A DNA stretch of 64,000 bases from Paenalcaligenes sp050487225 (GCF_050487225.1 NZ_JBKQGY010000001.1:186001-250000), one strand, 5' to 3'; shown: positions 54,434 through 63,736, numbered from the stretch's first letter. Notes: generated from the letters alone by a model not told the origin. Program-made: numbers and translations.

Positions 54434-54513
54434 TGCTAGCTATGGCAGCTAGTGGTGAATACGTTGGTGGAAGCGCCGTTTGCTATAGGAGCTCGAGTGC
54501 CCTGCAGCCTAGG

Positions 54514-55845
54514 TTACTCTGCTCGCTGGTGCACACAGGCCCCCGCTGCATACGTAGCATAGATACAGCGATCATCCCCTAATAAGGCTACCGCAAATAG
54601 CAGTTCCTCCAAGCTATTGGCAGTAGAGCTGCGTCTAGCCAATAACGGAGTAGCGTGGGTGTCTAGCACAATAAAGTCAGCTTCCGCCCCCGCTGCTAAA
54701 GTACCTATTTTCCCTGCTAAACCCAACGCCTCAGCAGCACCGGCTGTGCAGTGATAAAACAGCTGCAATGCGGGCAGATAGTGCTGCTGCAGTCTCGCCA
54801 CTTTATAGGCTTCATCCATCGTGCGTAACAACGAGAACGACGTACCAGCCCCTACATCAGTTGCTAAGGTGTAGCGCATCTGGCTGTTTTCAGCAGCAGC
54901 CACATCAAATAGTCCGCTGCCTAAAAATAGGTTAGAGGTAGGGCAGTGTGCGGCTACGCTCTGTGTGTCACGCATACGGCCTCGGTCTGTTTCATCCAAC
55001 CAAATACAGTGTCCGTATACGGCTTTAGGGCGTAGCAAACCGTACTGGTCGTAAATGTCCAGATAGCTACGGCTGTTAGGGAAGAGTTCAGCGGCCCATT
55101 TCACTTCAGCTTGGCTTTCGGCTACATGACTTTGTATATAAACGTCTGTGTAAGCCTTAGCAAGCTCGCCACAGCGTCCTAGTTGCTCAGGGGTGGAGGT
55201 GGGGGCAAAGCGTGGTGTCAGCGCGTATAGCTGCCTTCCTGTGCCGTGCCAGTGCTGTATCAGGGCTTCACTATCTCTGGCACCGTTTTCAGCCGTGTCT
55301 TGTAAATAGTCAGGGCAGTTTCTATCCATTAGCACTTTACCGGCAATCATGCGTAGATTACGGCGGTGGCTGGCTTCAAAGAAAGTGTTCGTGGCTTCTT
55401 TGTGAGACGTACAGTACACCATGGCGGTGGTGGTTCCGTTACGCAGTAGTTCGTCTAAGAAGAATTCGCTAATTTCTGCGGCATGTATAGGGTCAGAGAA
55501 ACGGTTTTCCGTAGGGAAGGTATAGTTTTCTAGCCAAGGAAGTAGATCTGGCGCGGGTGAGGCAATCATTTCCGTTTGTGGAAAATGAATGTGGCTATCT
55601 ATAAAGCCCGGCATCAGTAGTTTGTTATCAAAGCGAGTGAGGGGGATGCCGTCCGTCAGCAGGTGCTGCAAACTGCTGTAGTCGCCACAGGCTAGCACCT
55701 TACCCGCTTGTACCAACAGTAAGCCATCAGAATGGTAGGTAATGCAGTCTTGATACTGCTTGTGTTGAGCTGAGGGTTGCTGGTGAAAGTACAGCAGTGC
55801 GGCACGAAACGCCTGAGTGGTGGTGTGGGTAGAGACAGTAATCAT
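54514..55845 (-). CDS. guaD: Guanine deaminase
   Basis: GuaD hydrolyses guanine to xanthine and ammonia, feeding xanthine dehydrogenase. It is a zinc amidohydrolase: H85 and H87 are in PGFIDSHIHFPQ, further marks are PRFAPTSTPE, QSHVAES, YGHCIWL and the catalytic ATDVGAG aspartate. The 443 residues match the family. It is last in the xdhA-xdhB-xdhC-guaD operon, 18 bases after xdhC. Its 3' end adjoins repeat copy B and no clear terminator is seen. Confidence 0.95.
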   Translation of the reverse strand: MITVSTHTTTQAFRAALLYFHQQPSAQHKQYQDCITYHSDGLLLVQAGKVLACGDYSSLQHLLTDGIPLTRFDNKLLMPGFIDSHIHFPQTEMIASPAPDLLPWLENYTFPTENRFSDPIHAAEISEFFLDELLRNGTTTAMVYCTSHKEATNTFFEASHRRNLRMIAGKVLMDRNCPDYLQDTAENGARDSEALIQHWHGTGRQLYALTPRFAPTSTPEQLGRCGELAKAYTDVYIQSHVAESQAEVKWAAELFPNSRSYLDIYDQYGLLRPKAVYGHCIWLDETDRGRMRDTQSVAAHCPTSNLFLGSGLFDVAAAENSQMRYTLATDVGAGTSFSLLRTMDEAYKVARLQQHYLPALQLFYHCTAGAAEALGLAGKIGTLAAGAEADFIVLDTHATPLLARRSSTANSLEELLFAVALLGDDRCIYATYAAGACVHQRAE

Positions 55846-55863
55846 GATGGGCGTATCCTGAAA

Positions 55864-56832
55864 TCACAGAAACGATTCGTGCAGTTGTAGTAGTTGAGCT
55901 GTGATGGCTACCGCAATGGCGGCGGGTTCCTTGCTACGTATTTGGCCTATGCCTATGGGGCAGGTGAGTCGTTCAATAACCTCATCGGTGATCCCACGTT
56001 GGCGAAAGCGTTTCTCAAACTGTTGGCGTTTGGTTTGAGAGCCTATTAATCCGGCATATCTGAAATCGTTGCGCTGCAAGATATGGTTGCACAGTTTTTG
56101 GTCTAAATCGTGGCGGTGTGTCATCACTAGGAAGTAAGCATTGGCGGGCGCAAGCTCTACCGCCTCCTCCGGAAAGTCGGTGATGTGTACTTGTACGTTG
56201 CTGGGAATGCTATCGGGAAATTCTGCTTCGCGTTCATCTACCCAGGTCACAGAGCAATCACTGAGACTTCCTAGAAAATGAACCAATGCTTTGCCTATGT
56301 GTCCCGCACCAAATAACACCACGGGGATAGCGGGGGGCGACAGTTCGTCGGTGAACCATTGGGTATGGCCGTCTAGGTCTTTATCCAGACGTGTGTGGCC
56401 TAAACTGTGAGGCAACTCCATCAGGCTTACGTCATGCTGAGCTCCCATACCTACACGGCGTTGAGCGCTTTTTCCAGTATCCAATAAGGTAGCGAGATCT
56501 TCTAACCATTCCAGATCATCGCTGCCTAGTAATTCAAAGACTAGCGTGACCATGCCACCGCAGCATTGCCCTAAGCGAGGGCCTAGTGGATAGCGTTCAA
56601 TTAAGCGTGCAGATTTACCGGCGACATGCTCGCTCATCAGCGTACGGGCTTGACGAATGGCTTGCCATTCTAAGTGTCCACCCCCTATGGTTTGCCACTG
56701 CTGCGTGCTGCTGACCAACATGCGTGTACCCGCATTGCGAGGAGCGGAGCCTTTGGTTTGGGCTACCGTAATTAATACGGCAGCCTGCCCTTGGTCCAGC
56801 AGTCGCCGTGCTTGGCGTATCAATGCTGGCAT
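55864..56832 (-). CDS. xdhC: Xanthine dehydrogenase accessory protein XdhC
   Basis: XdhC binds the molybdenum cofactor, promotes its sulfuration and delivers it to XdhB. The N-terminal XdhC/CoxI domain has GSAPRNAGTRMLV, GGGHLEWQAI and CCGG at 90-93, whose cysteine region is implicated in cofactor binding. The C-terminal Rossmann domain has GAGHIGKALV at about 175-184. It has 322 residues. Only three bases separate it from the xdhB stop. Confidence 0.94.
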   Translation of the reverse strand: MPALIRQARRLLDQGQAAVLITVAQTKGSAPRNAGTRMLVSSTQQWQTIGGGHLEWQAIRQARTLMSEHVAGKSARLIERYPLGPRLGQCCGGMVTLVFELLGSDDLEWLEDLATLLDTGKSAQRRVGMGAQHDVSLMELPHSLGHTRLDKDLDGHTQWFTDELSPPAIPVVLFGAGHIGKALVHFLGSLSDCSVTWVDEREAEFPDSIPSNVQVHITDFPEEAVELAPANAYFLVMTHRHDLDQKLCNHILQRNDFRYAGLIGSQTKRQQFEKRFRQRGITDEVIERLTCPIGIGQIRSKEPAAIAVAITAQLLQLHESFL

Positions 56833-56835
56833 GGC

Positions 56836-59169
56836 TTAGCTCCCCTGTTGTGCTCGCTCTACGGCAGCGAGTATGGCCTCAGGCGTAGCAGGAGCATTCA
56901 GCGTAGGTTGACGCGTGTAGTTACTGGTACTGGCTACCGCATCGCGCAGCGCATTGAATACACAAAAAGGCAGCAGTAAGGGGGGCTCACCCACGGCTTT
57001 AGAGCGGTGAATACTGGGTTGAACGTTTTGATTATCAAACAGCTTGACCGAGAAATGCTCTGGGCAATCACGTATGGCTGGGATCTTATAGGTGGAAGGC
57101 GCATGCGTTCTTAATCGGCCTTCTTTATCCCACCACAGTTCTTCCAATGTTAACCAACCCATGCCTTGAATGAATGCACCTTCTACTTGCCCTATATCCA
57201 GAGCAGGGTTGAGCGAGCGACCCACATCATGCAGTGCATCGGCGGCCAACAGCGACCATTCGCCGGTTAGGGTGTCTAGCACTACCTCTGCTACGGCTGC
57301 CCCATATGAAAAGTAATAGAACGGGTTGCCCGTCATTTTGACGCCATCCCAATGCAAACCGGGGGTGGCGTAAAAGCCGTCGGACCACAGTTGAACACGC
57401 TGCAAGTACGCTTGTTCTACCACCTCGGCAAAAGGCGTGACTAAGCTGCCTGCATACACCATGCCTTTGGCGAAATGTATGTCCTCGGGTTGTAGTTGCT
57501 GTAGTGTTGCCCAAAACTCAGTTAGCCGTGCTCGTACTTGGGCAGCGGCATCTTGTGCGGCCATCCCGTTTAAGTCAGAGCCAGTAGAGGCAGCAGTAGC
57601 AGAGGTATTGGCAACTTTGCTGGTGTCTGTGGCGGTACAACGTACTTGGTCGAGTGTGAGCCCCAGCTCATGGGCGACCACTTGCGCGACTTTGGTGTTC
57701 AGCCCCTGGCCCATTTCCGTACCGCCGTGATTCACGAGTACAGAACCATCTCGATAAACGTGTACCAACGCACCCGCTTGGTTAAAGGCGGGGAAGTTAA
57801 ATGAAATACCAAATTTTACGGGCGTGAGCGCCAAGCCTTTTTTTAGAATGGTATTGCGTTTATTGAACTCCAATACCGCTTGCCTGCGTTTGTGGTAGCG
57901 GCAGTCTGCACTTAATTGCGCGACTAGCGTGTCAATGACGTTGTCTTTGACTACTTGACCATAGGGGGTGAGGTTGCGGTCTTCATGGCCATAGAAGTTA
58001 CGTTGGCGCACCAACAAAGGGTCTATGCCTAAGTGACGCCCAATGTTATCCAAAATGACTTCCATCACCAATGCGCCTTGTGGGCCACCAAAGCCTCTAA
58101 ATGCGGTATTGGATTGCGTATTCGTCCGAGCACATAACGCGTGTATGGCGACGTGTTCCAGATAGTAGGCGTTATCGAAGTGACACACGGCACGGGTAGC
58201 AACAGGGCCGGATAAGTCGGCGGAGTAACCCGCATTTAAGGCCATGTCTACGTAAGCGCCCAGAATATTCCCGTCGTTATCAAAGCCTATGTCCCACTCG
58301 TAGTACACGCCGTGGCGTTTACCGGTGATGGTCATATCGTCTTCACGGTCTAAACGCAGTTTGATGGGGCGGTGCAGTTTTTGCGCGGCAATGGCGGCTA
58401 CGCAGGCATACAGTGCGGATTGTGATTCTTTACCGCCAAAACCACCGCCCATGCGTCGGCAGGTGACTTCGATTTTGTGTGTGGACACCTTCAGTGCGCG
58501 TGCGGCCAGCATCTGCATTTCAGTAGGGTGCTGGGTAGAGCAGTAAATGCGTACTGCACCATCATCCTGAGGCAAAGCATACGAAATTTGGCCTTCCAGA
58601 TAAAACTGTTCTTGGCCACCACACTCAAAAGTGCCTTGTAGGCGATGAGGAGCGCTGGCGAGCTTTTCATGGGGATTGCCACGCACCAAGTTGAACGGTG
58701 GCAATACGCTAGCCCCTGCCGCTTTAGCTTCTTTTGCCGTCAGGATAGCGGGTAAGGCTTCGTATTCGATTTTAGCTAACCGCGCAGCACGGCGTGCTAG
58801 GTCATGGCTGGTTGCAATGACGGCAAAGATGGGTTGCCCCACGTAGTGCACCACACCATCTGCTAACAAAGGGTCATCGTGTAACACAGGGCCGCAGTTG
58901 TTCTCGCCGGGCACATCAGCCACCGTGAGTACGGCGACTACGCCTTGCGCCGCTTTAACCGGCTGTAAATCCATGGACAGGATATTCGCGTGCGCTTGGG
59001 TAGAGAGCCCCAGAGCGATGTGCAGCGTACCTTGTGACTCAGGAATGTCGTCGGTGTAAATAGCCTTGCCGTTTAGGTGCAAGACTGCGGACTCATGGTA
59101 GGGCGATACGCCTACTTGGCGTGCATCGTGTAGCAGATCGTGCTCTAGAGAGTCAGTGTGAAGGCTCAT
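56836..59169 (-). CDS. xdhB: Xanthine dehydrogenase, molybdenum-binding subunit
   Basis: XdhB holds the molybdenum cofactor and oxidises hypoxanthine and xanthine to urate. Marks are the aldehyde oxidase/XDH hammerhead domain (about 20-130), RMGGGFGGKESQ, FRGFGGPQG and, near the C-terminus, KAVGEPPLLLP with the catalytic base at about E728. The 777 residues agree with split bacterial XDH. The FNFPAFNQAGALVHVY region and the substrate-binding glutamate/arginine neighbourhood fit xanthine enzymes rather than CO dehydrogenase. The start overlaps the xdhA stop by ATGA. Confidence 0.95.
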   Translation of the reverse strand: MSLHTDSLEHDLLHDARQVGVSPYHESAVLHLNGKAIYTDDIPESQGTLHIALGLSTQAHANILSMDLQPVKAAQGVVAVLTVADVPGENNCGPVLHDDPLLADGVVHYVGQPIFAVIATSHDLARRAARLAKIEYEALPAILTAKEAKAAGASVLPPFNLVRGNPHEKLASAPHRLQGTFECGGQEQFYLEGQISYALPQDDGAVRIYCSTQHPTEMQMLAARALKVSTHKIEVTCRRMGGGFGGKESQSALYACVAAIAAQKLHRPIKLRLDREDDMTITGKRHGVYYEWDIGFDNDGNILGAYVDMALNAGYSADLSGPVATRAVCHFDNAYYLEHVAIHALCARTNTQSNTAFRGFGGPQGALVMEVILDNIGRHLGIDPLLVRQRNFYGHEDRNLTPYGQVVKDNVIDTLVAQLSADCRYHKRRQAVLEFNKRNTILKKGLALTPVKFGISFNFPAFNQAGALVHVYRDGSVLVNHGGTEMGQGLNTKVAQVVAHELGLTLDQVRCTATDTSKVANTSATAASTGSDLNGMAAQDAAAQVRARLTEFWATLQQLQPEDIHFAKGMVYAGSLVTPFAEVVEQAYLQRVQLWSDGFYATPGLHWDGVKMTGNPFYYFSYGAAVAEVVLDTLTGEWSLLAADALHDVGRSLNPALDIGQVEGAFIQGMGWLTLEELWWDKEGRLRTHAPSTYKIPAIRDCPEHFSVKLFDNQNVQPSIHRSKAVGEPPLLLPFCVFNALRDAVASTSNYTRQPTLNAPATPEAILAAVERAQQGS

Positions 59170-60668
59170 GGCTGTACTCCCTCAATAGAACGAACGTGTT
59201 CAAACACGTTGAGTTGATGTGTGGCTAAGGCCTGTTCAGGGTGGGTGTGTAGGTAAAAACGGCGCAGTAAGTTGGCAGCAGCAGTGCGACGGTAATCGGC
59301 ACTGGCACGCATATCGCTTAAGGGTTGGAACTCTTCGCGTAAATGATTGACGGCCACAGTCAGGGTATTGTCATCCCACGTTTTACCCAACAAAAACTGT
59401 TCTGTTTGACCTGCGCGGATCGGAGTCGCGGCCATACCACCAAAGGCGATACGAATTTGACTTACATGCTGTTGTGTATCCAGCGTGACGGAAAAGGCGG
59501 CGCACACAGCAGAGATATCTTGGTTGTATCGCTTGGCCAGTTTGTAGGTGTGGAACTGTAAGCCGGGCTGTTCACGTGGAACGCGCAGGCCTTGCACAAA
59601 TTCGCCGGGTTGCAACGCCGTTTTTTGATAGGCCAGATAGAAATCTTCCAGTGGCATCTCGCGCACCTCATCCCCTTTGCGCAGCACAATACGCGCATTT
59701 AGGCAGATCAACGCTGGCATAGAGTCACCAATAGGTGAGCCATTGGCAATGTTGCCACCTAAGGTGCCAGAGTTACGTATGGGGTGCGACGCAAAGCGTT
59801 GATGCAGTTCGTGCAGTTCAGGGTAATAGCGGCACAAGGCCTCAAAAGCAGGGTTGAGCAGTACGCCAGCGCCAATGTAGACGTAGTCACCATCGTGATG
59901 ATCTATATGCTGCAATTCGCGTACACGCCCAATGTAGAGCAGGTGTGGCAGATGCCTGAATTGGCGTGTCACCCATAAGCCTATATCGGTACTGCCCGCT
60001 AGAATGCGTGCGTCGGGATAGGCTAACCGCAGTTCAGCCATCTCTTTCAAGGTGAGGGGGGCGTGAAATTGCTGTTCTTCGTGTTGGTAGTGCAAGCCGT
60101 TTTCACGTTGCATGCCCAGTAAGGTGTGCTTGAGGGTGTGGTGATCGAACTCCGGGCGCTCATAGCTGAACATGCGCTCACAGGCATCAATGATGGGGCG
60201 GTATCCGGTACAACGGCAGAGGTTGCCAGACAGGGCGGCATCAATCTCGTCGCGTGTAGGTGTAGGCGAGCCGGGTGTGTGCTGCAAATACAAAGCCCAC
60301 ATAGACATTAAGAATCCAGGGGTACAGAAGCCGCATTGGCTACCGTGACACTCCAGCATGGCTTGCTGTACAGGGTGCAGGCTTTGGTCGGTTGCCTGTA
60401 GGTCTTCTACGCTAAAGATGGCTTTACCATCCAGAGCGGGCAGTAGTTGAATGCAGGAGTTAATCGCACGCATCTGCACGTTTTGCTCTGCATCCAGCTC
60501 GGCAACCACTACCGTACATGCGCCGCAGTCGCCTTCAGCACAGCCTTCTTTGGTGCCGGTGCAGTGTAGATCCTCGCGCAAATGCTGCAAGAGCGTGCGC
60601 GTAGTCGGGGCGTTCTGCACCTCGTGAACGTGTCCGCGATAATAGAAGCGGATAGGGGTTGTCTCCAT
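59166..60668 (-). CDS. xdhA: Xanthine dehydrogenase, iron-sulfur and FAD subunit
   Basis: XdhA carries electrons from the molybdenum site through two 2Fe-2S clusters to FAD and NAD+. Ferredoxin-type ligands C43, C48, C51 and C72 are in CAEGDCGACT and NSCIQLLP; the second cluster uses C112 and C115 (CGFCTPGF) with C151 and C153 (NLCRCTGYRP). The FAD domain follows (about 215-385; LAGSTDIGLWV, GTLGGNIANGSPIGD) and then the CO dehydrogenase flavoprotein C-terminal domain. I use the ATG at 60668 (500 residues). A longer start at 60716 would pass through a hairpin-forming leader. It is divergent from the LysR gene. Confidence 0.95.
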   Translation of the reverse strand: METTPIRFYYRGHVHEVQNAPTTRTLLQHLREDLHCTGTKEGCAEGDCGACTVVVAELDAEQNVQMRAINSCIQLLPALDGKAIFSVEDLQATDQSLHPVQQAMLECHGSQCGFCTPGFLMSMWALYLQHTPGSPTPTRDEIDAALSGNLCRCTGYRPIIDACERMFSYERPEFDHHTLKHTLLGMQRENGLHYQHEEQQFHAPLTLKEMAELRLAYPDARILAGSTDIGLWVTRQFRHLPHLLYIGRVRELQHIDHHDGDYVYIGAGVLLNPAFEALCRYYPELHELHQRFASHPIRNSGTLGGNIANGSPIGDSMPALICLNARIVLRKGDEVREMPLEDFYLAYQKTALQPGEFVQGLRVPREQPGLQFHTYKLAKRYNQDISAVCAAFSVTLDTQQHVSQIRIAFGGMAATPIRAGQTEQFLLGKTWDDNTLTVAVNHLREEFQPLSDMRASADYRRTAAANLLRRFYLHTHPEQALATHQLNVFEHVRSIEGVQP

Positions 60669-60675
60669 AGCCTTG

Positions 60676-60722
60676 CCTGTTATGTAGTTAATGTAATGAA
60701 TGGCTGCGTTCAGCATAACAGG
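60676..60722 (-). promoter_or_regulatory. Inverted repeat in the xdhA leader
   Basis: CCTGTTATG (60676-60684) and CATAACAGG (60714-60722) are perfect 9-base complements ending 7 bases before the xdhA start codon. A second pair, TGTAATGA (60692-60699) and TCATTACA (60729-60736), interleaves with it, so the two stems are mutually exclusive or form a knot. Confidence 0.5.
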
Positions 60723-60752
60723 CTGATGTCATTACAGTATTTCCGGGGGCTG

Positions 60753-60777
60753 ATGATGACTATCAGAACTGCATCAT
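60753..60777. promoter_or_regulatory. Candidate LysR-type operator between xdhA and the LysR gene
   Basis: ATGATG-N13-CATCAT is a symmetric site in the divergent spacer, about 30 bases before the LysR gene. Size and place suit a LysR-family dimer site, but no classical T-N11-A box is clear. Confidence 0.35.
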
Positions 60778-60804
60778 GAGGGAATTACATAACTAGGCAG
60801 TACA

Positions 60805-61776
60805 GTGATGGCTGGAGATAATGCAAGAATGATTAGACCAAAAGAGCCTTTAGATACTTATTTATTGCGGGTATTGCAGTTACTGCTAACCGAGCAAAGC
60901 GTATCGCGTACGGCCTTGCAGATGGGGCAATCCCAACCTGCAATCAGCAATGCGTTGCGACGACTTCGTGAAATAACCGGAGACCAGATTCTATTGCGGG
61001 GCAAATCAGGCATGGTACCTACAGCACGCGGGACAGAGCTGCTGCACTATGCCAATGAGGCCCTACAAGCCATAGAACGTATCGCCAATCCGCCAGAGGA
61101 TTTTGATCCTCAGCACTCAGAACGCGAGTTCCATGTGGCGGCGCCCGACTATCTGGACACCTTATTTCTACCCACAATCATTGAAAAACTGCGTGCGCAA
61201 GCGCCACACGTCAAACTGTATGTGCACGCGATCAGCCATGACAGCAACTATGCGGCCTTACTAGAAGAAGGGCAGCTGGATGTGGTGATTGGTAACTGGT
61301 TAGAGCCACCGCCACAGTTGTACCGCTCTCGTCTGTTTGATGACGAGGTGGTCTGTATGCTGGGTGGTCATCACCCATTGGCGCAAAAAGGGATTTCCAT
61401 GAAACATTTCTTGGAGTTGCCACATTTAGCGCCTACCCCATACGTGTCACACCGTAGCAATTTTATTGACGGCTGTTTAGCCGAACAAGGGCTGCGTCGC
61501 CGTGTGCAAATGGCAGTGCCTTATTTTGGCTTAGTGCCCTATGTATTGATGCGCACAGACATGGTGTTCACCACCGGTAGGCAGTTTGCGCAGCACTATG
61601 CTAAGCACCTGCCTATCGTGGTGTTGGATGCGCCTATTGCTTTCCCGCCCATGCGCTTTTATCAACTGTGGCACCGACGAACCCACAAAGCGCCCGACGC
61701 CATTTGGTTGCGTCGCTGTATTACTGAAGTGGCAACGACGTTGTTAGGGGGCCATAAAAGCGCGACTGGTACATGA
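60805..61776 (+). CDS. LysR-family transcriptional regulator
   Basis: The N-terminal winged helix-turn-helix (about 20-80; LLLTEQSVSRTALQMGQSQPA) and LysR substrate-binding domain (about 105-310; EFHVAAPDYLDTLFLP, DVVIGNW) define the family. It has 323 residues; GTG 60805 or ATG 60808 can start it. The NodD/NahR-like HPLAQKG and YRSRLFDDEVVCMLG segments suggest that subgroup. As it is divergent from xdhA it is the likely regulator of xdhABC-guaD, although it could also control the downstream cytochromes. The inducer is unknown. Confidence 0.92.
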   Translation: MMAGDNARMIRPKEPLDTYLLRVLQLLLTEQSVSRTALQMGQSQPAISNALRRLREITGDQILLRGKSGMVPTARGTELLHYANEALQAIERIANPPEDFDPQHSEREFHVAAPDYLDTLFLPTIIEKLRAQAPHVKLYVHAISHDSNYAALLEEGQLDVVIGNWLEPPPQLYRSRLFDDEVVCMLGGHHPLAQKGISMKHFLELPHLAPTPYVSHRSNFIDGCLAEQGLRRRVQMAVPYFGLVPYVLMRTDMVFTTGRQFAQHYAKHLPIVVLDAPIAFPPMRFYQLWHRRTHKAPDAIWLRRCITEVATTLLGGHKSATGT

Positions 61777-61902
61777 GGTAGCTTGCGCCGGTTACCCACA
61801 CCCAGACTATAGGGTATTGCGCAACAAAACCCATAGATCTTGAAGGGGCAATACACGATTTGGTGTATTTATTTTGTGCACAACCACTTGGCATAATGAA
61901 TT

Positions 61903-61938
61903 ACTGGTGAAAGGTCTATCAGCTTTCACCAGTTTTTA
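61903..61938 (+). terminator. Terminator after the LysR gene
   Basis: ACTGGTGAAAG and CTTTCACCAGT form an 11-bp perfect stem over a 9-base loop, followed by TTTT. The cytochrome genes therefore need their own promoter between here and 61990, or read-through. Confidence 0.85.
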
Positions 61939-61989
61939 AGCACCTCAAAAACAGCAGCTTCACCAAAGCTGTGACAATGGGACATATTT

Positions 61990-62670
61990 ATGAATAAAAA
62001 ACCCTTTTCCTGTATGAGCGGGCTGATGGGGGGCGCTGCACTAGTATTGACTGCAGTGATGTCGCCCGCCGCCGTAGCCCAAGATGATGCAGCCGCCATC
62101 GAGCGCGGAAAAACAGCCGCAATGGTCTGTGTTGCCTGTCACCAAGTAAATGGTGGCGGTATGAATATTCCTAGTGGCGAGTCTTGGCCCCGTCTGGCTG
62201 GGCAAGATCGTGACTATCTGGTTGCGCAATTGAAAGCCTTCAAAGAAGGGACCCGCGACAGCGTCAGCATGAAGCCATTTAGCATGATGCTGAATGACGA
62301 GCAGATGATGGACGTGGCGGTTTACTTTGAAAGTCTGCCTTTCCCCGATACCACCAGTGTGGCAGTGAATGCGGACGAAGCATTGTTAGAGCACGGCCGC
62401 AAACTGGTAGAGCAGGGTGACTGGGATCGCTACATCGTGTCCTGTCAAAGCTGCCACGGCCCTGGTAGCCAAGGGGTGGGCCACTTCTTTCCCAACATCG
62501 CGGGCCAGCATGAGGGCTATATCGCTGCACAGTTGAAGCACTGGCAAGATGGCACACGTAAAAATGATCCCCAAGATTTGATGGGTAGTATCGCGCGTCG
62601 CATGAATGATCGTGACATTCAGGCTGTATCAGCGTGGTTGGCCAAACAAGAAGCGGATAGCAAGGAGTAA
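61990..62670 (+). CDS. Dihaem c4-type cytochrome, periplasmic
   Basis: A signal peptide (about 1-30, cleavage near AVA-QD) precedes two class I cytochrome c domains with haem sites CVACH at 47-51 and CQSCH at 152-156, each followed by a methionine-bearing segment (MKPFSMM, and LMGSIARRM in the second). The 226-residue two-domain layout is that of cytochrome c4, an electron shuttle to terminal oxidases. It lies 3 bases upstream of a TsdA-like dihaem protein; TsdB, the partner of thiosulfate dehydrogenase in some betaproteobacteria, has the same architecture, so a TsdB-like role is plausible. Confidence 0.88.
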   Translation: MNKKPFSCMSGLMGGAALVLTAVMSPAAVAQDDAAAIERGKTAAMVCVACHQVNGGGMNIPSGESWPRLAGQDRDYLVAQLKAFKEGTRDSVSMKPFSMMLNDEQMMDVAVYFESLPFPDTTSVAVNADEALLEHGRKLVEQGDWDRYIVSCQSCHGPGSQGVGHFFPNIAGQHEGYIAAQLKHWQDGTRKNDPQDLMGSIARRMNDRDIQAVSAWLAKQEADSKE

Positions 62671-62673
62671 CCC

Positions 62674-63708
62674 ATGAAAAAGAATATTTTGCTATGGATA
62701 GGTGCTTCCGTTGTGGCAACGTCAGTGTTTGCTGCGGAAGAGCCAGCGACTACAAGTAGCTTTGACCCAGCACTATTAGAACAGTTGTCGCACATGGCTC
62801 CTGGCTTTAAACCGCCAGCCGACGGTGACTATGTACACGTACCCCCAACCATGGAAGATCTGGAAAACTCCGATCTGCACCCAGAGCTAAAAGCGGTGAT
62901 TCGCCGTGGTCACGATCTGTTCGTGGACACTCAGCAACTGCGCGGCGTGAACGTGTTTAACAATATGAACTGTAGTAGCTGTCACATGGGTGAAGGGCGC
63001 TTGCCTAATGCTGGCCCAGTGTGGCCTGCGGTAGTGACCTTGCCGGATTACCGTGGCAAAAACGGTCACGTCAATAACTTGGAAGAACGTATCGTAGGGT
63101 GTTTTGCGTACTCTATGAACGGTATTCCACCTGAGTACGGCAGCGACAACATGTTGGCGTTAACGGCGTACCACCAGTGGTTGGCCCGTGGTGTGCCTAT
63201 GTACCCTGCAGCAGATGAAAAACTGTACGGTCGAGGCTATGCACGTTTGGCCGATCCAGAGCTTAAACCAGACGTAGAACGTGGCCGCGAGTTGTACCAA
63301 GCACAATGCGCCATGTGTCACGCTGAGGATGGCGCTGGCACGATGAAGGGCGAAAAAGTGATTTTCCCCGCATTGTGGGGCGATGGTTCGTATAACTGGG
63401 GGGCTGGTATTGCACGTCCCTTTACCTTAGCGGCATTTGTAAAACAGAACATGCCATTGGGTAAGCCTAACTCGTTAACCGACCAACAGGCATGGGATTT
63501 GGCCGAGTACATCGACACACGAGAGCGTCCTCAAGATCCGCGTTATACCGGTGATGTTAGAGAAACGCGTGAAATGTACTTAGATACCTTCCACAAAAAT
63601 ACCCGTTACGGCACCGAGCTAAACGGGGAGTTGTTGGCTGACCATGCCAATACAGGCCATAAACCTATCATGAAGCCAGAATTGCTGCGTTCTCGTTCTT
63701 TCGAGTAA
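62674..63708 (+). CDS. Dihaem c-type cytochrome of the TsdA-like family
   Basis: A signal peptide (about 1-21) precedes an N-terminal cytochrome domain with CSSCH at 100-104 and a C-terminal one with CAMCH at 212-216. The segment GKNGHVNNLEERIVGCFAYS then MNG is the pattern of thiosulfate dehydrogenase TsdA, where an axial cysteine ligates the active haem; C143 would be that residue here. TsdA oxidises two thiosulfates to tetrathionate in the periplasm. The length of 344 is near TsdA. AAGGAG precedes the ATG and the gene is coupled to the c4-type gene. Family likeness is good, but the substrate is not proved. Confidence 0.75.
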   Translation: MKKNILLWIGASVVATSVFAAEEPATTSSFDPALLEQLSHMAPGFKPPADGDYVHVPPTMEDLENSDLHPELKAVIRRGHDLFVDTQQLRGVNVFNNMNCSSCHMGEGRLPNAGPVWPAVVTLPDYRGKNGHVNNLEERIVGCFAYSMNGIPPEYGSDNMLALTAYHQWLARGVPMYPAADEKLYGRGYARLADPELKPDVERGRELYQAQCAMCHAEDGAGTMKGEKVIFPALWGDGSYNWGAGIARPFTLAAFVKQNMPLGKPNSLTDQQAWDLAEYIDTRERPQDPRYTGDVRETREMYLDTFHKNTRYGTELNGELLADHANTGHKPIMKPELLRSRSFE

Positions 63709-63736
63709 TGCACTCAAGTATTAAGTAGTGCCTTTG

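Larger units (their letters stand above)
54052..54453. repeat. Dispersed repeat element, copy B
   Basis: This second copy fills most of the 590-base gap between rpoD and guaD, starting after the rpoD terminator. Its left end matches copy A at TTCATCGC-CA-GCTGGGGA and CACCAAATCAAAAAAGTTT, and its right 119 bases (54315-54433) match 28377-28495 without gaps. The middle differs and has no microsatellite. A 162-codon frame crosses it and runs into guaD; I do not think that frame is a gene. No transposase or target duplication is obvious. Confidence 0.7.

Noticed and set aside
54094..54582. 162-codon frame across repeat copy B, running into the end of guaD
   Set aside because: It lies in a non-coding repeat, has no ribosome binding site, and overlaps guaD antisense at its end. 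The homologous frame of copy A contains stops.
61846..61880. Third copy of the dispersed element (GATTTGGTGTATTTATTTTG)
   Set aside because: Only about a dozen bases resemble the terminal hairpin core; the flanks do not match either copy, so chance similarity is more likely.
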